Positions 1 through 12,200 of a DNA stretch of 64,000 nt are shown one piece after another. The DNA is from Sthenelais limicola. Its lineage: Eukaryota; Annelida; Polychaeta; Phyllodocida; Sigalionidae. The notes beneath the pieces are model-generated. The model was given only the letters and a program-made list of their open reading frames with translations, searched no databases and had not been told where the DNA came from. Location of the stretch: contig OW804098.1 of assembly GCA_942159475.1 (NCBI GenBank), positions 120,367,374 through 120,431,373 of the forward strand. The letters run 5' to 3'. Position numbers and translations under genes: made by a program. Positions within the stretch are counted from its first letter, which is position 1, and every line of letters starts with the position of its first letter.

Positions 1-2032
1 GCAGTGCTGATCTGGTAAAAAGCATAGTATTCGATTTAGCAGTGTTGACTAAGAATAGGTTTAATTTGCACCAACGGTGTAGGTCTTCTATTGCTGATTG
101 CATTTGTTTGTAAGTTTCATCTAGTTGGATTCCGTGTATATATATAATGGTATCATCTGCATAGAGGGATAGGTGTGAGTTTCTGATATTTATTGCAAGG
201 TCATTAATGAAAATTATGAATAAGAGGGGGCCTATTATTGAACCTTGGGGTACTCCAGTTTTTACTTCGACGGGAGTGGAGAGGAGATTATTGACTATGG
301 CTAGTTGTTTTCGTTCACTTAGGTAGGATTGGCACCATCGTAGTAGGTTGCCTCTAATGCCTATGTGTTCTAGCTTTTGGAGAAGTATCTTGTGGTTGAC
401 CATATCGAATGCTTTTTTGAAATCTATATATGAGACTAATGTATCTATGTTTGTGTCTAACTTCCAAGCTACGTCATCTGTAAATTTACTAACTGCTCCT
501 ATGGTTGATTTTCCTGGTCGGAATCCGAATTGTTTTTGATTTAAAATATCATGGGCTTCTAGGTATTCATAGACTCTATTGTGGACTATCCTTTCTATTA
601 TCTTACTTGGGGTGGGTAGCAGGGCTATTGGTCTATAGTTGGTTATTCTATTTTGATTTCCCCCTTTGAAAAGTGGGATGATTTTCGCTACTTTCCATTC
701 CTCTGGGACTAGCGCGGTGCTTAGAGACAAGTTAAGGCAGTGAGTGAATTCCTTGGTGAGCGTTAGTAGGGCTGTTTTTAGTATCTTATTGGGGAGGTGT
801 TCGATGGATGATGATTTGGTTATATTTATGTCTTTAACCAACTTCCAGACTTCATTGACATTAGTCCGGATGTCATGTATAGAGCTGAGTGTTGGTGGAG
901 TATTATATTTCCAGTTTGGTTGTAGTCCTTTTGTTAACTCAGAGGCAATATTTGCAAAAAAGTCATTTACATAAGTAGGGATCTCTGTTGGATTTATAGG
1001 TTCATCGAGCTCATTCGTCAAATTTATGGTATTGGACTTTTTGTTGGAAGGTGATATTACTTCAATAACTTCCCAGAATTTTTTCTGGTCCTTGTCATTG
1101 TCATTTAGTTCTGAGAGTATAAAGTTTTTCTTAGCGTTTTTCATAGCATTATTTGCATTTTTCCTTAAATTCTTTGCCTGCTGCCAGTCATATTCAGTCT
1201 TTGTTTTAGTTGCCAATTTTTTAGCTCTATTTTTTTCTTTTATTTGGTCTACGATTTCTTGGGTTACCCAAGGGTCATTACTGGTTTTAACTTTAATTTT
1301 CCGGAGGGGGGCTGTTTCGTTTAACAGAGTATTTATTCTATGTAAAATTGTGTCCCAAGCTTCCTTACATTCAGTTATTTCAGAGAAGTTATCCCATTCG
1401 AATCTGTTCCTTAGATTAAGCCGAAAGTTCACTTCTGAATAGTTTCTGTATGATCTGCTCAGTTTTATTGTGGACTGAAATTTGGTTTTAAGTTTCTTCC
1501 TAGTTGTGTATATTAGCTCATGGTCACTTAGGTTCGAGTCTAATACTCCAGACTGTGATATTATGTCTGAGTTAGTATAAATATGGTCAATTAGAGTTCC
1601 AGTCAGGGTCTTTTCTCTATTGATGTGGAATCTGATGGGGGTCGTTATTACTTGAGTTAGATTGAAGTTTGATTCCAATTCTTTTAGCAATTTCTTCTCT
1701 TTGCTGTTAACGAGATAATTAATATTGAAGTCTCCGACAAGAAAGATTTCTGCTTTCTTGTTGGTAGTTATTGAAGCAAGGGTATTTGTAAGGTAAGAAA
1801 TTAGCTGGTCAGTTGTTCCATTGGGTGGTTTATACAGGCAGCCAACATAGATCGGTTTAGTGTATTAAATATTTAACCTTGCCCAAATGCATTCTACATC
1901 TTTGGTGCTAGTGCATAAGTTTGGTATTAAAGAATAGTTTAAGCTTTCCTTGATGTATAGTGCCACTCCCCCACCCCTTTTGGGATGGGGGTTGTTATTT
2001 TCAGTCCAGGATCTGTCCATTCTTATTAACCA
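1..2032 (-). mobile_element. Non-LTR retrotransposon, 5'-truncated, endonuclease plus reverse transcriptase (jockey superfamily, CR1/Daphne-like)
   Basis: Read on the minus strand, one frame is open from 1864 to the window edge, about 621 codons. Going down in coordinate it shows an APE-type endonuclease region (YKPPN near 1815, GDFN near 1730, SDH near 1530), a linker, then reverse transcriptase with NYRPIALL (near 620), FGFRPGKST (near 515), the first catalytic Asp in YIDFKKAFD (near 410), GVPQGSIIGPLLF (near 230) and the catalytic YADD box at about 146-157. The family copies itself by target-primed reverse transcription; the clade call is inferred from motif style. The 5' end is lost at about 2032, where MITE A sequence begins, so the first endonuclease catalytic residues are missing. 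One TAA at 1865-1867 breaks the endonuclease. The C-terminus and 3' UTR lie left of the window. The otherwise clean frame suggests a recent insertion. Confidence 0.9.
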
Positions 2033-2047
2033 TTTTATTGACCACAT
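1865..2047 (-). pseudogene. Endonuclease-domain start of the truncated retrotransposon, ended by an in-frame TAA
   Basis: A 60-codon minus-strand frame contains RGGGVALYIK, a motif of the N-terminal half of APE-like retrotransposon endonucleases, and stops at TAA 1865-1867. Immediately after the stop the same frame continues into the rest of the endonuclease, so this is one broken domain and not a separate gene. The first residues (about 2033-2047) come from MITE A sequence and not from the retrotransposon, so the ATG is accidental. Confidence 0.8.
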
Positions 2048-2117
2048 TGCCGCCTAATTTAGCAGAATTTACTAATTATGTACAGCTGCCAATTGTACAT
2101 TTTCTGAAAATCTGACC
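2033..2117 (-). mobile_element. MITE family A, partial copy
   Basis: It holds the terminal 85 bp of the family, ending TTTCTGAAAATCTGACC, and matches the right end of the full copy at 32772-33006. The other half is replaced by the retrotransposon, which fits insertion of the retrotransposon into this MITE with the rest of the MITE beyond the left edge. Confidence 0.75.
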
Positions 2118-2271
2118 TTTATAATTAACGGACGGCTCCCGTCACCGTCCGTGACGGTGATTCTTAACTCATTTCCCTAATAATCCCAAGGGAGTAGGTT
2201 TATTTGCCATATACCGTTTTAAAGGGCTTTTCTTCATTTGAATAATGCCATTCTCTTTATCATTTTATTGT

Positions 2272-2582
2272 TCTACTAGCAAACTACCCGTCCCACCCTC
2301 TGTCCCCACTTTTCCCCCTCTCCCTATTTTCCCTCCCCCTCTTCTGTCTCTCATACCTGTTTTTCTCTCCCAATCCCATGTCCGATTCCTCCCTCTCCCT
2401 CCCCTCTTCCTCATGTTCCCCCTCCCTGCTTTATCTCCTTCCCTCTGTCCCTTCCCCTACATCCGCTATCTTCCCTCTTTTCCCTCCCCCACTTCTTTCC
2501 CTCCCCGTCCCCTTCTCCAATACCTCTCCCCTCTCCCTCCCCTCTCCCTCCCCTCTTCTTCACTCTCCCACTCCTCTGCATG
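2272..2582 (+). repeat. Polypyrimidine (CT-rich) tract
   Basis: The plus strand is almost entirely C and T, made of short runs such as CTCCCTCCCCTCTTCC. Frames on both strands stay open only because of composition and yield low-complexity Ser/Pro/Leu or Gly/Arg/Glu peptides, so I do not call a gene. Such homopurine-homopyrimidine tracts can form triplex DNA. Confidence 0.85.
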
Positions 2583-3118
2583 TAGTTGGGTCCCCCTGGA
2601 ACTGACATAGTATCTCACAGGGGGTTTCCCAGACTATAAATATAGTGTGTAGATCCCAATTTAAAGAAGGCTTCAAAATCACATTTTCACTCCAGACACT
2701 TTTAAATACAAACCAGATATAATGTCCTCCAGACAGGGTTGACAGACATGTACAGACCAAAAAGACAGATGGGGAGATCACAGATTCCCAGAACATGCAT
2801 GACAAAAAAAAACCCTTCTAGAGCTTTATATATATTAGATGAACAAATGAAATGACTACGAATATTTGTGTGACAATCACCGTCCGCAACGGAATGCATT
2901 TAAGAGTATATGTCTAACAGTTTTCATACCTAAGATGCGCCGTTTCAATGTTTAAAAGAATATGATATAGAACACCTATACTAAACATTTGACTTCATTT
3001 CAATGACCTTTCCAAAGATAACCATTTGGAACCGTTTCATGAGAATCAACCATATAGGAGGGCGGGGTAGATCGGGATGAGGACTGCTATGCACTACCTT
3101 TAAAGCTTCAATCTCAAT
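2583..3118. other. Intergenic sequence, no gene recognised
   Basis: AT-rich single-copy-looking DNA without a convincing exon, RNA gene or repeat end that I could identify. Confidence 0.5.
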
Positions 3119-3364
3119 TAAAGCTGCACTATCAGCTCACATCAGTCAATAACTGAACATTTTCTACTTTATGCTTCATGTTTTTTTCAACCAATGTAAA
3201 AGTCATTTGACCATAATTTTGAGGAATTATTGTGTTGTTTAGGATTTAATCTGTCCAGAAATTGAGAAACTTGACCATGTGCATTTGGAGGGCCTGCTAG
3301 ATACCTTTCCTAGGATGACTTCACTTATTATCGCTCACTGGCGGCCGTTATGTCTCAATTGATT

Positions 3365-4125
3365 CCACTTTGAATTCATGTATAAACATAACAACAGCAG
3401 ACTATTGATAAATCCAGTTCTATCAGTCACAATATGAGTAAACTCTTGTATAAACATATACCAGCAGCTAAATATTGATAAATCCAGTCCTATAAGTCAT
3501 AATATGAGTAACACTTGCATAAACATATAACAACAGCAGAATAGGTTGAGTGTGGAGGTTGAAACGAAAACTAATTGTGGAAGCGTGAGTACTTGAATCG
3601 ACAATCTAAGTACGCTAGGCTGTAGGCAACAACCTAAACTAAGTATTCCATGCGTCAATAGACATTCTCAGCGGGGAAATTATTGAATGCAAGCACAGAA
3701 GTAACCGTGTGGAGTAAGAGTAAATTTGTTGGACGCTAGAAAGTCTGTGCACCGTACGAAATTGTAAATAAGAGTCATTCTGACTTCTTCCAAGGAAGAA
3801 GCGAAGGGTGCCGACGGTCCAGTCCTATCAGTCATAATAGAGTGACTCTTGTATAAACATATGACAGTAGCAGAATATTGATGAATCCAGTCCTATCAGT
3901 CATAATAGAGTGACTCTTGTATAAACATATGACAGTAGCAGAATATTGATAAATACAGTCCTATCAGTCATAATAGAGTGACTCTTGTATAAACATATGA
4001 CAGTAGCAGAATATTGATGAATCCAGTCCTATAAGCCATAATATGAGTAACTCTTGTATAAACATATAACAACAGCAGAATAGATAAATCCAGTCCTATA
4101 AGTCATAATATGAGTACATTTGGTA
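3365..4125 (+). repeat. 68-bp tandem repeat, about seven units, inside family C
   Basis: Units run TTGTATAAACATATAACAAC, AGCAGAATATTGATAAATCC, then AGTCCTATAAGTCATAATAT and GAGTAACTC with small changes. Three more units occur in inverted orientation at 60545-60745, just after the receptor gene. The array is split by an insert at 3544-3818. Confidence 0.85.
3544..3818. other. 275-bp hairpin-rich insert of unknown origin
   Basis: This segment breaks a 68-bp repeat unit, replacing about 9 bp of it, and I find no second copy in the window. Several short stems can be drawn: CTTCTTCC/GGAAGAAG around a 2-nt loop (about 3784-3801), GTACTT/AAGTAC (about 3589-3614), and AGTCA/TGACT with a 3-nt loop (near 3775). 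It is less AT-rich than its flanks and has many GAAA and GNRA-like tetranucleotides. The look is of a folded RNA, for example a piece of a group II intron, but this is a guess. Confidence 0.4.
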
Positions 4126-4383
4126 AGATTTGTATCATTGTAGCAGGTGAGATCGCAGCTTTAACATCAACTAAACACTAAAGATTTTCTTCTTTTTGTT
4201 ATTTTCTCATCTAAAAGTCATTTCACTATTGGCGGATTCTGTCTGGTTGTTTTTGCTAGATGGCAATTTATATTTTGCCCTTTATTTTTTGACGACCATC
4301 TGAGTTCCTTCCCTGAGATTGCTTCTCTTAATATCTTTTCACTTTCTGGACAGGTCTGGAGTTAAGTTATTGAATAAATATAT

Positions 4384-4618
4384 GGGTCAGATTTTCAGAA
4401 AATGTACAATTGGCAGCTGTACACATTTAGTAATTTCTGCTAAATAAGGCTGCAATTTGGTCAGTACTAGGTAAATTCGAGTATATTCACCATTGCATAG
4501 TTTCTAGCAATCTGTTTGGTTAGGTTGAACTGTGTTTTGAACTTTATTTTCGTCTGAAATTTGGGTTATTTGAGAGGATTGGCGAAGGCGAATTGTACAT
4601 TTTCTGGCGACTTCACCC
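4384..4618 (+). mobile_element. MITE family A, full copy
   Basis: About 235 bp with inverted ends GGGTCAGATTTTCAGAAAAT and a matching right end (GTACATTTTCTGG...CACCC). It is flanked by ATAT on both sides (ATATAT matches too, but the sequence is simple). There is no coding capacity. The interior is asymmetric, so orientation can be read: this is the 'forward' form with CTGAAATTTGGGTTATTTGA near its right end. Confidence 0.85.
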
Positions 4619-5165
4619 ATATATACTAAAAGTTAGGGCCCAACATTTTAGTTCATTGCATTCTTCAAAAGCATCAACTACGCGACTTTCCTGGTGTTTA
4701 TTGTATTAAACCTTAGTTTATTAGCTATTACTCTCTCCCAATTACACCCCATATCTGAGAAAAACCGACAATCAGTTTCCTACCAGTTATGTCATACTTA
4801 GAACAGTATGGCTCAAAATATTAGGAATATGGAACCTCCTGCTATAAAAGTATTTCTAAAAAGGGATCTAATTCCACGTGAACCTGACTGAATATTTGCT
4901 GATTATATCTCTCTGCCTTTGACCCATCCTCTTTCTATATGTGTTATCCACTCCCAATTATGTATTATATTCTATAGCTCACCCGGTCTTCCCCCTTGAC
5001 CAACCGAATGTAATTACTAACATTGGAATAATTTGTTCTGTATATTTCCCCATATTGCGTCTTACAGTGTCATTGTAAATGTTTATAGGCAGGCAGTGGG
5101 AATATCATCATTGGGACGACACTGAGTGTCTATCCTGCAATAAAACGTGTTCAAAAGACAAAAAA
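4619..5165. other. Intergenic sequence, possible left part of an LTR-like repeat
   Basis: No gene recognised. The last part (5120-5165) includes CAATAAAACGTG, and just after it family-G LTR-like sequence begins. The rest appears unique within the window. Confidence 0.4.
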
Positions 5166-5790
5166 AACTCATACTGATTGGCCCCTGGATGTATTATGGC
5201 GAATGACTGGTCAAGCCAGGAGACACCAATTGTGATCCGTTTTAGGAAAATGAGTCACAAGTCACAAAATATGGATTTCGAGATATCATTATATTTGAAA
5301 AGAGGAGATCAAAAGGATTCCAATGAACGTAAACATGAAGGACATTAATTTTAAGAAGTTTTTCTATATTTTAGGTTTGATATTTTCATTTTTGGAAAAA
5401 AGTTTGCAATGTTTCTGGATGGGTAATTACCAGTAAAGTAACTAAATATACTCCGTACAAAGGCCTCCAAAACGCAAAGATGTAATTGATACAAAGTCCT
5501 GAAATTTGTTACATGGATTTAAATGACTCTAAGTGCTAAACTCCCTAAAGATCAGAACATTTCAATAAAGAGATCTTGTGGAAAAAACATTATGAAAGAT
5601 ATGAATTTGGCGATTTATGCCTCATTTTCCTAAAATCTAATCTATAGTATAAATAACCTAAATTAAAATGAATCAGCTTGTTTTTTCTTGGTTCTGAACT
5701 TGACAGCATATCTCTGTGTTTGCGTTGATTAATTTCTCGCCCGGCTGCCAAACACGTACAATTCTTCAATATCACATCCTTCCTGTCGCA
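5166..5790 (+). mobile_element. Family G LTR-like segment, split by a family D MITE
   Basis: 5180-5229 and 5646-5790 together align with 31545-31790. Shared pieces include CAAGCCAGGAG, a TATAAATA box, GTTGATTAATTTCTCGCCC and the end TTCTTCAATATCA. The family D element at 5230-5645 sits between the two parts. A TATA box followed downstream by conserved sequence and a fixed end suits a solo LTR; no internal retrovirus-like genes are present. Confidence 0.45.
5230..5645 (+). mobile_element. MITE family D, full copy
   Basis: About 410 bp with inverted ends. The left end is TGTGATCCGTTTTAGGAAAA followed by TGAGTCACAAG, and the right end carries CTCATTTTCCTAAAA. Internal landmarks are TTTCTGGATGGGTAATTACC and CAAAACGCAAAGATG. 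It is non-coding and lies inside a family G LTR-like segment. Confidence 0.8.
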
Positions 5791-5903
5791 ATCCTGTTAT
5801 TGAATTACAGATTTTAACATCAGAAGCCTCTGTAGAGTCGTCCATTAATGCCCCACTCTAACGTCTTTATCTGCCACTTCCTAGGGTCAAAAAAGTAGCT
5901 AAT

Positions 5904-6141
5904 GGGTCAGATCTGCGGAAAATGTACAATTCGCCTTCACCTATCCTTTCAAATAACCCACATTTCAGACAGAAATAAGCTTCAAAATACAGTTAAACAT
6001 AGCAAAACAGATAACATAAATCAACGCGACACCAAATATACTAAAAAAAACCTGGTATTTATTAGCTTTTTTCAGCCTAAATTAGCAAAATTCCCTAAAT
6101 TAGTAAAGCTGCCAATTGTACATTTTCCGACAATCTGAGCC
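5904..6141 (-). mobile_element. MITE family A, full copy, reverse orientation
   Basis: The inverted ends are GGGTCAGATC and CAATCTGAGCC, with a 4-bp flank TAAT repeated exactly at 5900-5903 and 6142-6145. The short open frames here are transposon sequence. Confidence 0.85.
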
Positions 6142-6258
6142 TAATGTAATGTGTGTAATAAATGGTTGACTAAGGCCGTATAACCCCATGTCGCCAGCAG
6201 GGCGGCGTAGTGAGACTGAGAAACATCTTGCCGTGCTCAGCTGCAACCGTTCATCATT

Positions 6259-9200
6259 GTAGACATGGGTCTGTACACTGAACCCTCTATATTGGATGGT
6301 AGAGATGGGTCTGTACACTGAACCCTCTATATTGGATGGTAGAGATGGGCCTGTACACTGAACCCTCTATATTGGATGGTAGACATGGGTCTGTACACTG
6401 AACCCTCTATATTGGATGGTATGGGTCTGTACACTGAACCCTCTATATTGGATGGTAGAGATGGGTCTGTACACTGAACCCTCTATATAGGGTGGTAGAC
6501 ATGGGTCTGTACACTGAACCCTCTATATAGGATGGTAGACATGGATCTGTACACTGAACCCTCTATACTGGATGGTAGACATGGGTCTGTACACTGAACC
6601 CTCTATATTGGATGGTAGAGATGGGTCTGTACACTGAACCCTCTATATAGGGTGGTAGACATGGGTCTGTACACTGAACCCTCTATATTGGATGGTAGAG
6701 ATGGGTCTGTACACTGAACCCTCTATATTGGATGGTAGAGATGGGTCTGTACAGTGAACCCTCTATATTGGATGGTAGAGATGGTACACTGAACCCTCTA
6801 TATTGGATGGTAGAGATGGGTCTGTACACTGAACCCTCTATATTGGATGGTAGAGATGGGTCTGTACACTGAACCCTCTATATTGGATGGTAGAGATGGG
6901 TCTGTACAGTGAACCCTCTATATTGGATGGTAGAGATGGTACACTGAACCCTCTATATTGGATGGTAGACATGGGTCTGTACACTGAACCCTCTATATTG
7001 GATGGTAGAGATGGGTCTGTACACTGAACCCTCTATATAGGATGGTAGACATGGATCTGTACACTGAACCCTCTATACTGGATGGTAGACATGGGTCTGT
7101 ACACTGAACCCTCTATATTGGATGGTAGAGATGGGTCTGTACACTGAACCCTCTATATAGGGTGGTAGACATGGGTCTGTACACTGAACCCTCTATATTG
7201 GATGGTAGAGATGGGTCTGTACACTGAACCCTCTATATTGGATGGTAGAGATGGGTCTGTACAGTGAACCCTCTATATTGGATGGTAGAGATGGTACACT
7301 GAACCCTCTATATTGGATGGTAGAGATGGGTCTGTACACTGAACCCTCTATATTGGATGGTAGAGATGGGTCTGTACACTGAACCCTCTATATTGGATGG
7401 TAGAGATGGTACACTGAACCCTCTATATTGGATGGTAGACATGGGTCTGTACACTGAACCCTCTATATTGGATGGTAGAGATGGGTCTGTACACTGAACC
7501 CTCTATATAGGGTGGTAGAGATGGGTCTGTACACTGAACCCTCTATATTGGATGGTAGAGATGGGTCTGTAGACTGAACCCTCTATATTGGATGGTAGAC
7601 ATGGGTCTGTACACTGAACCCTCTATATTGGATGGTAGAGATGGGTCTATACACTGAACCCTCTATATTGGATGGTAGAGATGGGACTGAACCCTCTATA
7701 TTGGATGGTAGAGATGGGTCTGTACACTGAACCCTCTATATTGGATGGTAGAGATGGGTCTGTACACTGAACCCTCTATATAGGGTGGTAGAGATGGGTC
7801 TGTACACTGAACCCTCTATATTGGATGGTAGAGATGGGTCTGTAGACTGAACCCTCTATATTGGATGGTAGACATGGGTCTGTACACTGAACCCTCTATA
7901 TTGGATGGTAGAGATGGGTCTGTACACTGAACCCTCTATATTGGATGGTAGACATGGGTCTGTACACTGAACCCTCTATATTGGATGGTAGAGATGGGTC
8001 TGTACACTGAACCCTCTATATTGGATGGTAGAGATGGATCTGTACACTGAACCCTCTATATTGGATGGTAGAGATGGATCTGTACACTGAACCCTCTATA
8101 TTGGATGGTAGACATGGGTCTGTACACTGAACCCTCTATATTGGATGGTAGAGATGGTACACTGAACCCTCTATATTGGATGGTAGAGATGGGTCTGTAC
8201 ACTGAACCCTCTATATTGGATGGTAGACATGGGTCTGTACACTGAACCCTCTATATTGGATGGTAGAGATGGGTGTGTACACTGAACCCTCTATATTGGA
8301 TGGTAGAGATGGTACACTGAACCCTCTATATAGGATGGTAGAGATGGGTCTGTACACTGAACCCTCTATATTGGATGGTAGAGATGGGTGTGTACACTGA
8401 ACCCTCTATATTGGATGGTAGAGATGGGTCTGTACACTGAACCCTCTATATTGGATGGTAGAGATGGGTCTGTACACTGAACCCTCTATATTGGATGATA
8501 GAGATGGGTCTGTACACTGAACCCTCTATATTGGATGGTAGACATGGGTCTGTACACTGAACCCTCTATATTGGATGGTAGAGATGGATCTGTACACTGA
8601 ACCCTCTATATTGGATGGTAGAGATGGGTCTGTACACTGAACCCTCTATATAGGATGGTAGAGATGGTACACTGAACCCTCTATATTGGATGGTAGAGAT
8701 GGGTCTGTACACTGAACCCTCTATATTGGGTCTGTACACTGAACCCTCTATATTGGATGGTAGAGATGGATCTGTACACTGAACCCTCTATATTGGATGG
8801 TAGAGATGGGTCTGTACACTGAACCCTCTATATTGGATGGTAGACATGGGTCTGTACACTGAACCCTCTATATTGGATGGTAGAGATGGGTCTGTACACT
8901 GAACCCTCTATATTGGATGATAGAGATGGGTCTGTACACTGAACCCTCTATATTGGATGGTAGACATGGGTCTGTACACTGAACCCTCTATATTGGATGG
9001 TAGAGATGGGTCTGTACACTGAACCCTCTATATTGGATGGTAGAGATGGATCTGTACACTGAACCCTCTATATTGGATGGTAGAGATGGTACACTGAACC
9101 CTCTATATTGGATGGTAGAGATGGGTCTGTACACTGAACCCTCTATATTGGATGGTAGACATGGGTCTGTACACTGAACCCTCTATATTGGATGGTAGAC

Positions 9201-12200
9201 ATTGGTCTGTACACTGAACCCTCTATATTGGATGGTAGAGATGGATCTGTACACTGAACCCTCTATATTGGATGGTAGAGATGGGTCTGTACACTGAACC
9301 CTCTATATTGGATGGTAGTGATGGGTCTGTACACTGAACCCTCTATATTGGATGGTAGAGATGGTACACTGAACCCTCTATATTGGATGGTAGACATGGG
9401 TCTATACACTGAACCCTCTATATTGGATGGTAGAGATGGGTCTATACACTGAACCCTCTATATTGGATGGTAGAGATGGGTCTGTAGACTGAACCCTCTA
9501 TATTGGATGGTAGAGATGGGTCTGTACACTGAACCCTCTATATTGGATGGTAGAGATGGGTCTGTACACTGAACCCTCTATACTGGATGGTAGACATGGG
9601 TCTGTACACTGAACCCTCTATATTGGATGGTAGAGATGGATCTGTACACTGAACCCTCTATATTGGATGGTAGACATGGGTCTGTACACTGAACCCTCTA
9701 TATTGGATGGTAGACATGGGTCTGTATGAACCCTCTATATAGGATGGTAGAGATGGGTCTGTACACTGAACCCTCTATATTGGATGGTAGAGATGGGTCT
9801 GTACACTGAACCCTCTATATTGGATGGTAGACATGGGTCTGTACACTGAACCCTCTATATTGGATGGTAGAGATGGATCTGTACACTGAACCCTCTATAT
9901 AGGATGGTAGAGATGGGTCTGTACACTGAACCCTCTATATTGGATGGTAGACATGGGACTGTACACTGAACCCTCTATATTGGATGGTAGACATGGGTCT
10001 GTACACTGAACCCTCTATATTGGATGGTAGACATGGGTCTGTACACTGAACCCTCTATATTGGATGGTAGACATGGGTCTGTACACTGAACCCTCTATAT
10101 TGGATGATAGACATGGGTGTGTACACTGAACCCTCTATATTGGATGATAGACATGGGTCTGTACACTGAACCCTCTATATTGGATGGTAGAGATGGGTCT
10201 GTACACTGAACCCTCTATATTGGATGATAGACATGGGTGTGTACACTGAACCCTCTATATTGGATGGTAGAGATGGGTGTGTATGAACCCTCTATATAGG
10301 ATGGTAGAGATGGGTCTGTACACTGAACCCTCTATATTGGATGGTAGAGAAGGGTCTATACACTGAACCCTCTATATTGGATGGTAGAGATGGGTCTGTA
10401 CACTGAACCCTCTATATTGGATGGTAGAGATGGGTGTGTACACTGAACCCTCTATATTGGATGGTAGACATGGGTGTGTCCACTGAACCCTCTATATTGG
10501 ATGGTAGAGATGGGTCTGTACACTGAACCCTCTATATTGGATGGTAGAGATGGGTCTGTACACTGAACCCTCTATATTGGATGGTAGAGATGGGTCTGTA
10601 CACTGAACCCTCTATATTGGATGGTAGAGATGGGTCTGTACACTGAACCCTCTATATTGGATGGTAGAGATGGTACACTGAACCCTCTATATTGGATGGT
10701 AGACATGGGTCTGTACACTGAACCCTCTATATTGGATGGTAGAGATGGGTCTGTACACTGAACCCTCTATATAGGGTGGTAGAGATGGGTCTGTACACTG
10801 AACCCTCTATATTGGATGGTAGAGATGGGTCTGTAGACTGAACCCTCTATATTGGATGGTAGACATGGGTCTGTACACTGAACCCTCTATATTGGATGGT
10901 AGAGATGGATCTGTACACTGAACCCTCTATATTGGATGGTAGAGATGGATCTGTACACTGAACCCTCTATATTGGATGGTAGACATGGGTCTGTACACTG
11001 AACCCTCTATATTGGATGGTAGAGATGGTACACTGAACCCTCTATATTGGATGGTAGAGATGGGTCTGTACACTGAACCCTCTATATTGGATGGTAGACA
11101 TGGGTCTGTACACTGAACCCTCTATATTGGATGGTAGAGATGGGTGTGTACACTGAACCCTCTATATTGGATGGTAGAGATGGTACACTGAACCCTCTAT
11201 ATAGGATGGTAGAGATGGGTCTGTACACTGAACCCTCTATATTGGATGGTAGAGATGGGTGTGTACACTGAACCCTCTATATTGGATGGTAGAGATGGGT
11301 CTGTACACTGAACCCTCTATATTGGATGGTAGAGATGGGTCTGTACACTGAACCCTCTATATTGGATGATAGAGATGGGTCTGTACACTGAACCCTCTAT
11401 ATTGGATGGTAGACATGGGTCTGTACACTGAACCCTCTATATTGGATGGTAGAGATGGATCTGTACACTGAACCCTCTATATTGGATGGTAGAGATGGGT
11501 CTGTACACTGAACCCTCTATATAGGATGGTAGAGATGGTACACTGAACCCTCTATATTGGATGGTAGAGATGGGTCTGTACACTGAACCCTCTATATTGG
11601 GTCTGTACACTGAACCCTCTATATTGGATGGTAGAGATGGATCTGTACACTGAACCCTCTATATTGGATGGTAGAGATGGGTCTGTACACTGAACCCTCT
11701 ATATTGGATGGTAGACATGGGTCTGTACACTGAACCCTCTATATTGGATGGTAGAGATGGGTCTGTACACTGAACCCTCTATATTGGATGATAGAGATGG
11801 GTCTGTACACTGAACCCTCTATATTGGATGGTAGACATGGGTCTGTACACTGAACCCTCTATATTGGATGGTAGAGATGGGTCTGTACACTGAACCCTCT
11901 ATATTGGATGGTAGAGATGGATCTGTACACTGAACCCTCTATATTGGATGGTAGAGATGGTACACTGAACCCTCTATATTGGATGGTAGAGATGGGTCTG
12001 TACACTGAACCCTCTATATTGGATGGTAGACATGGGTCTGTACACTGAACCCTCTATATTGGATGGTAGACATTGGTCTGTACACTGAACCCTCTATATT
12101 GGATGGTAGACATGGGTCTGTACACTGAACCCTCTATATTGGATGGTAGAGATGGATCTGTACACTGAACCCTCTATATTGGATGGTAGAGATGGGTCTG

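Larger units (their letters stand above)
3119..4163 (+). mobile_element. Family C element: TTAA-flanked inverted-repeat transposon with internal 68-bp tandem repeat
   Basis: The left end reads TTAAAGCTGCACTATCAGCT and the right end GAGATCGCAGCTTTAA, so AGCTGC...GCAGCT inverted ends are flanked by TTAA on both sides. TTAA target duplication is typical of the piggyBac and Kolobok superfamilies. No transposase is visible, so it is non-autonomous. The interior has a conserved block, ACTTCACTTATTATCGCTCA near 3320, shared with copies at 28026 and 58440, then a 68-bp tandem repeat. A 275-bp unrelated insert splits the tandem part. Confidence 0.65.
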
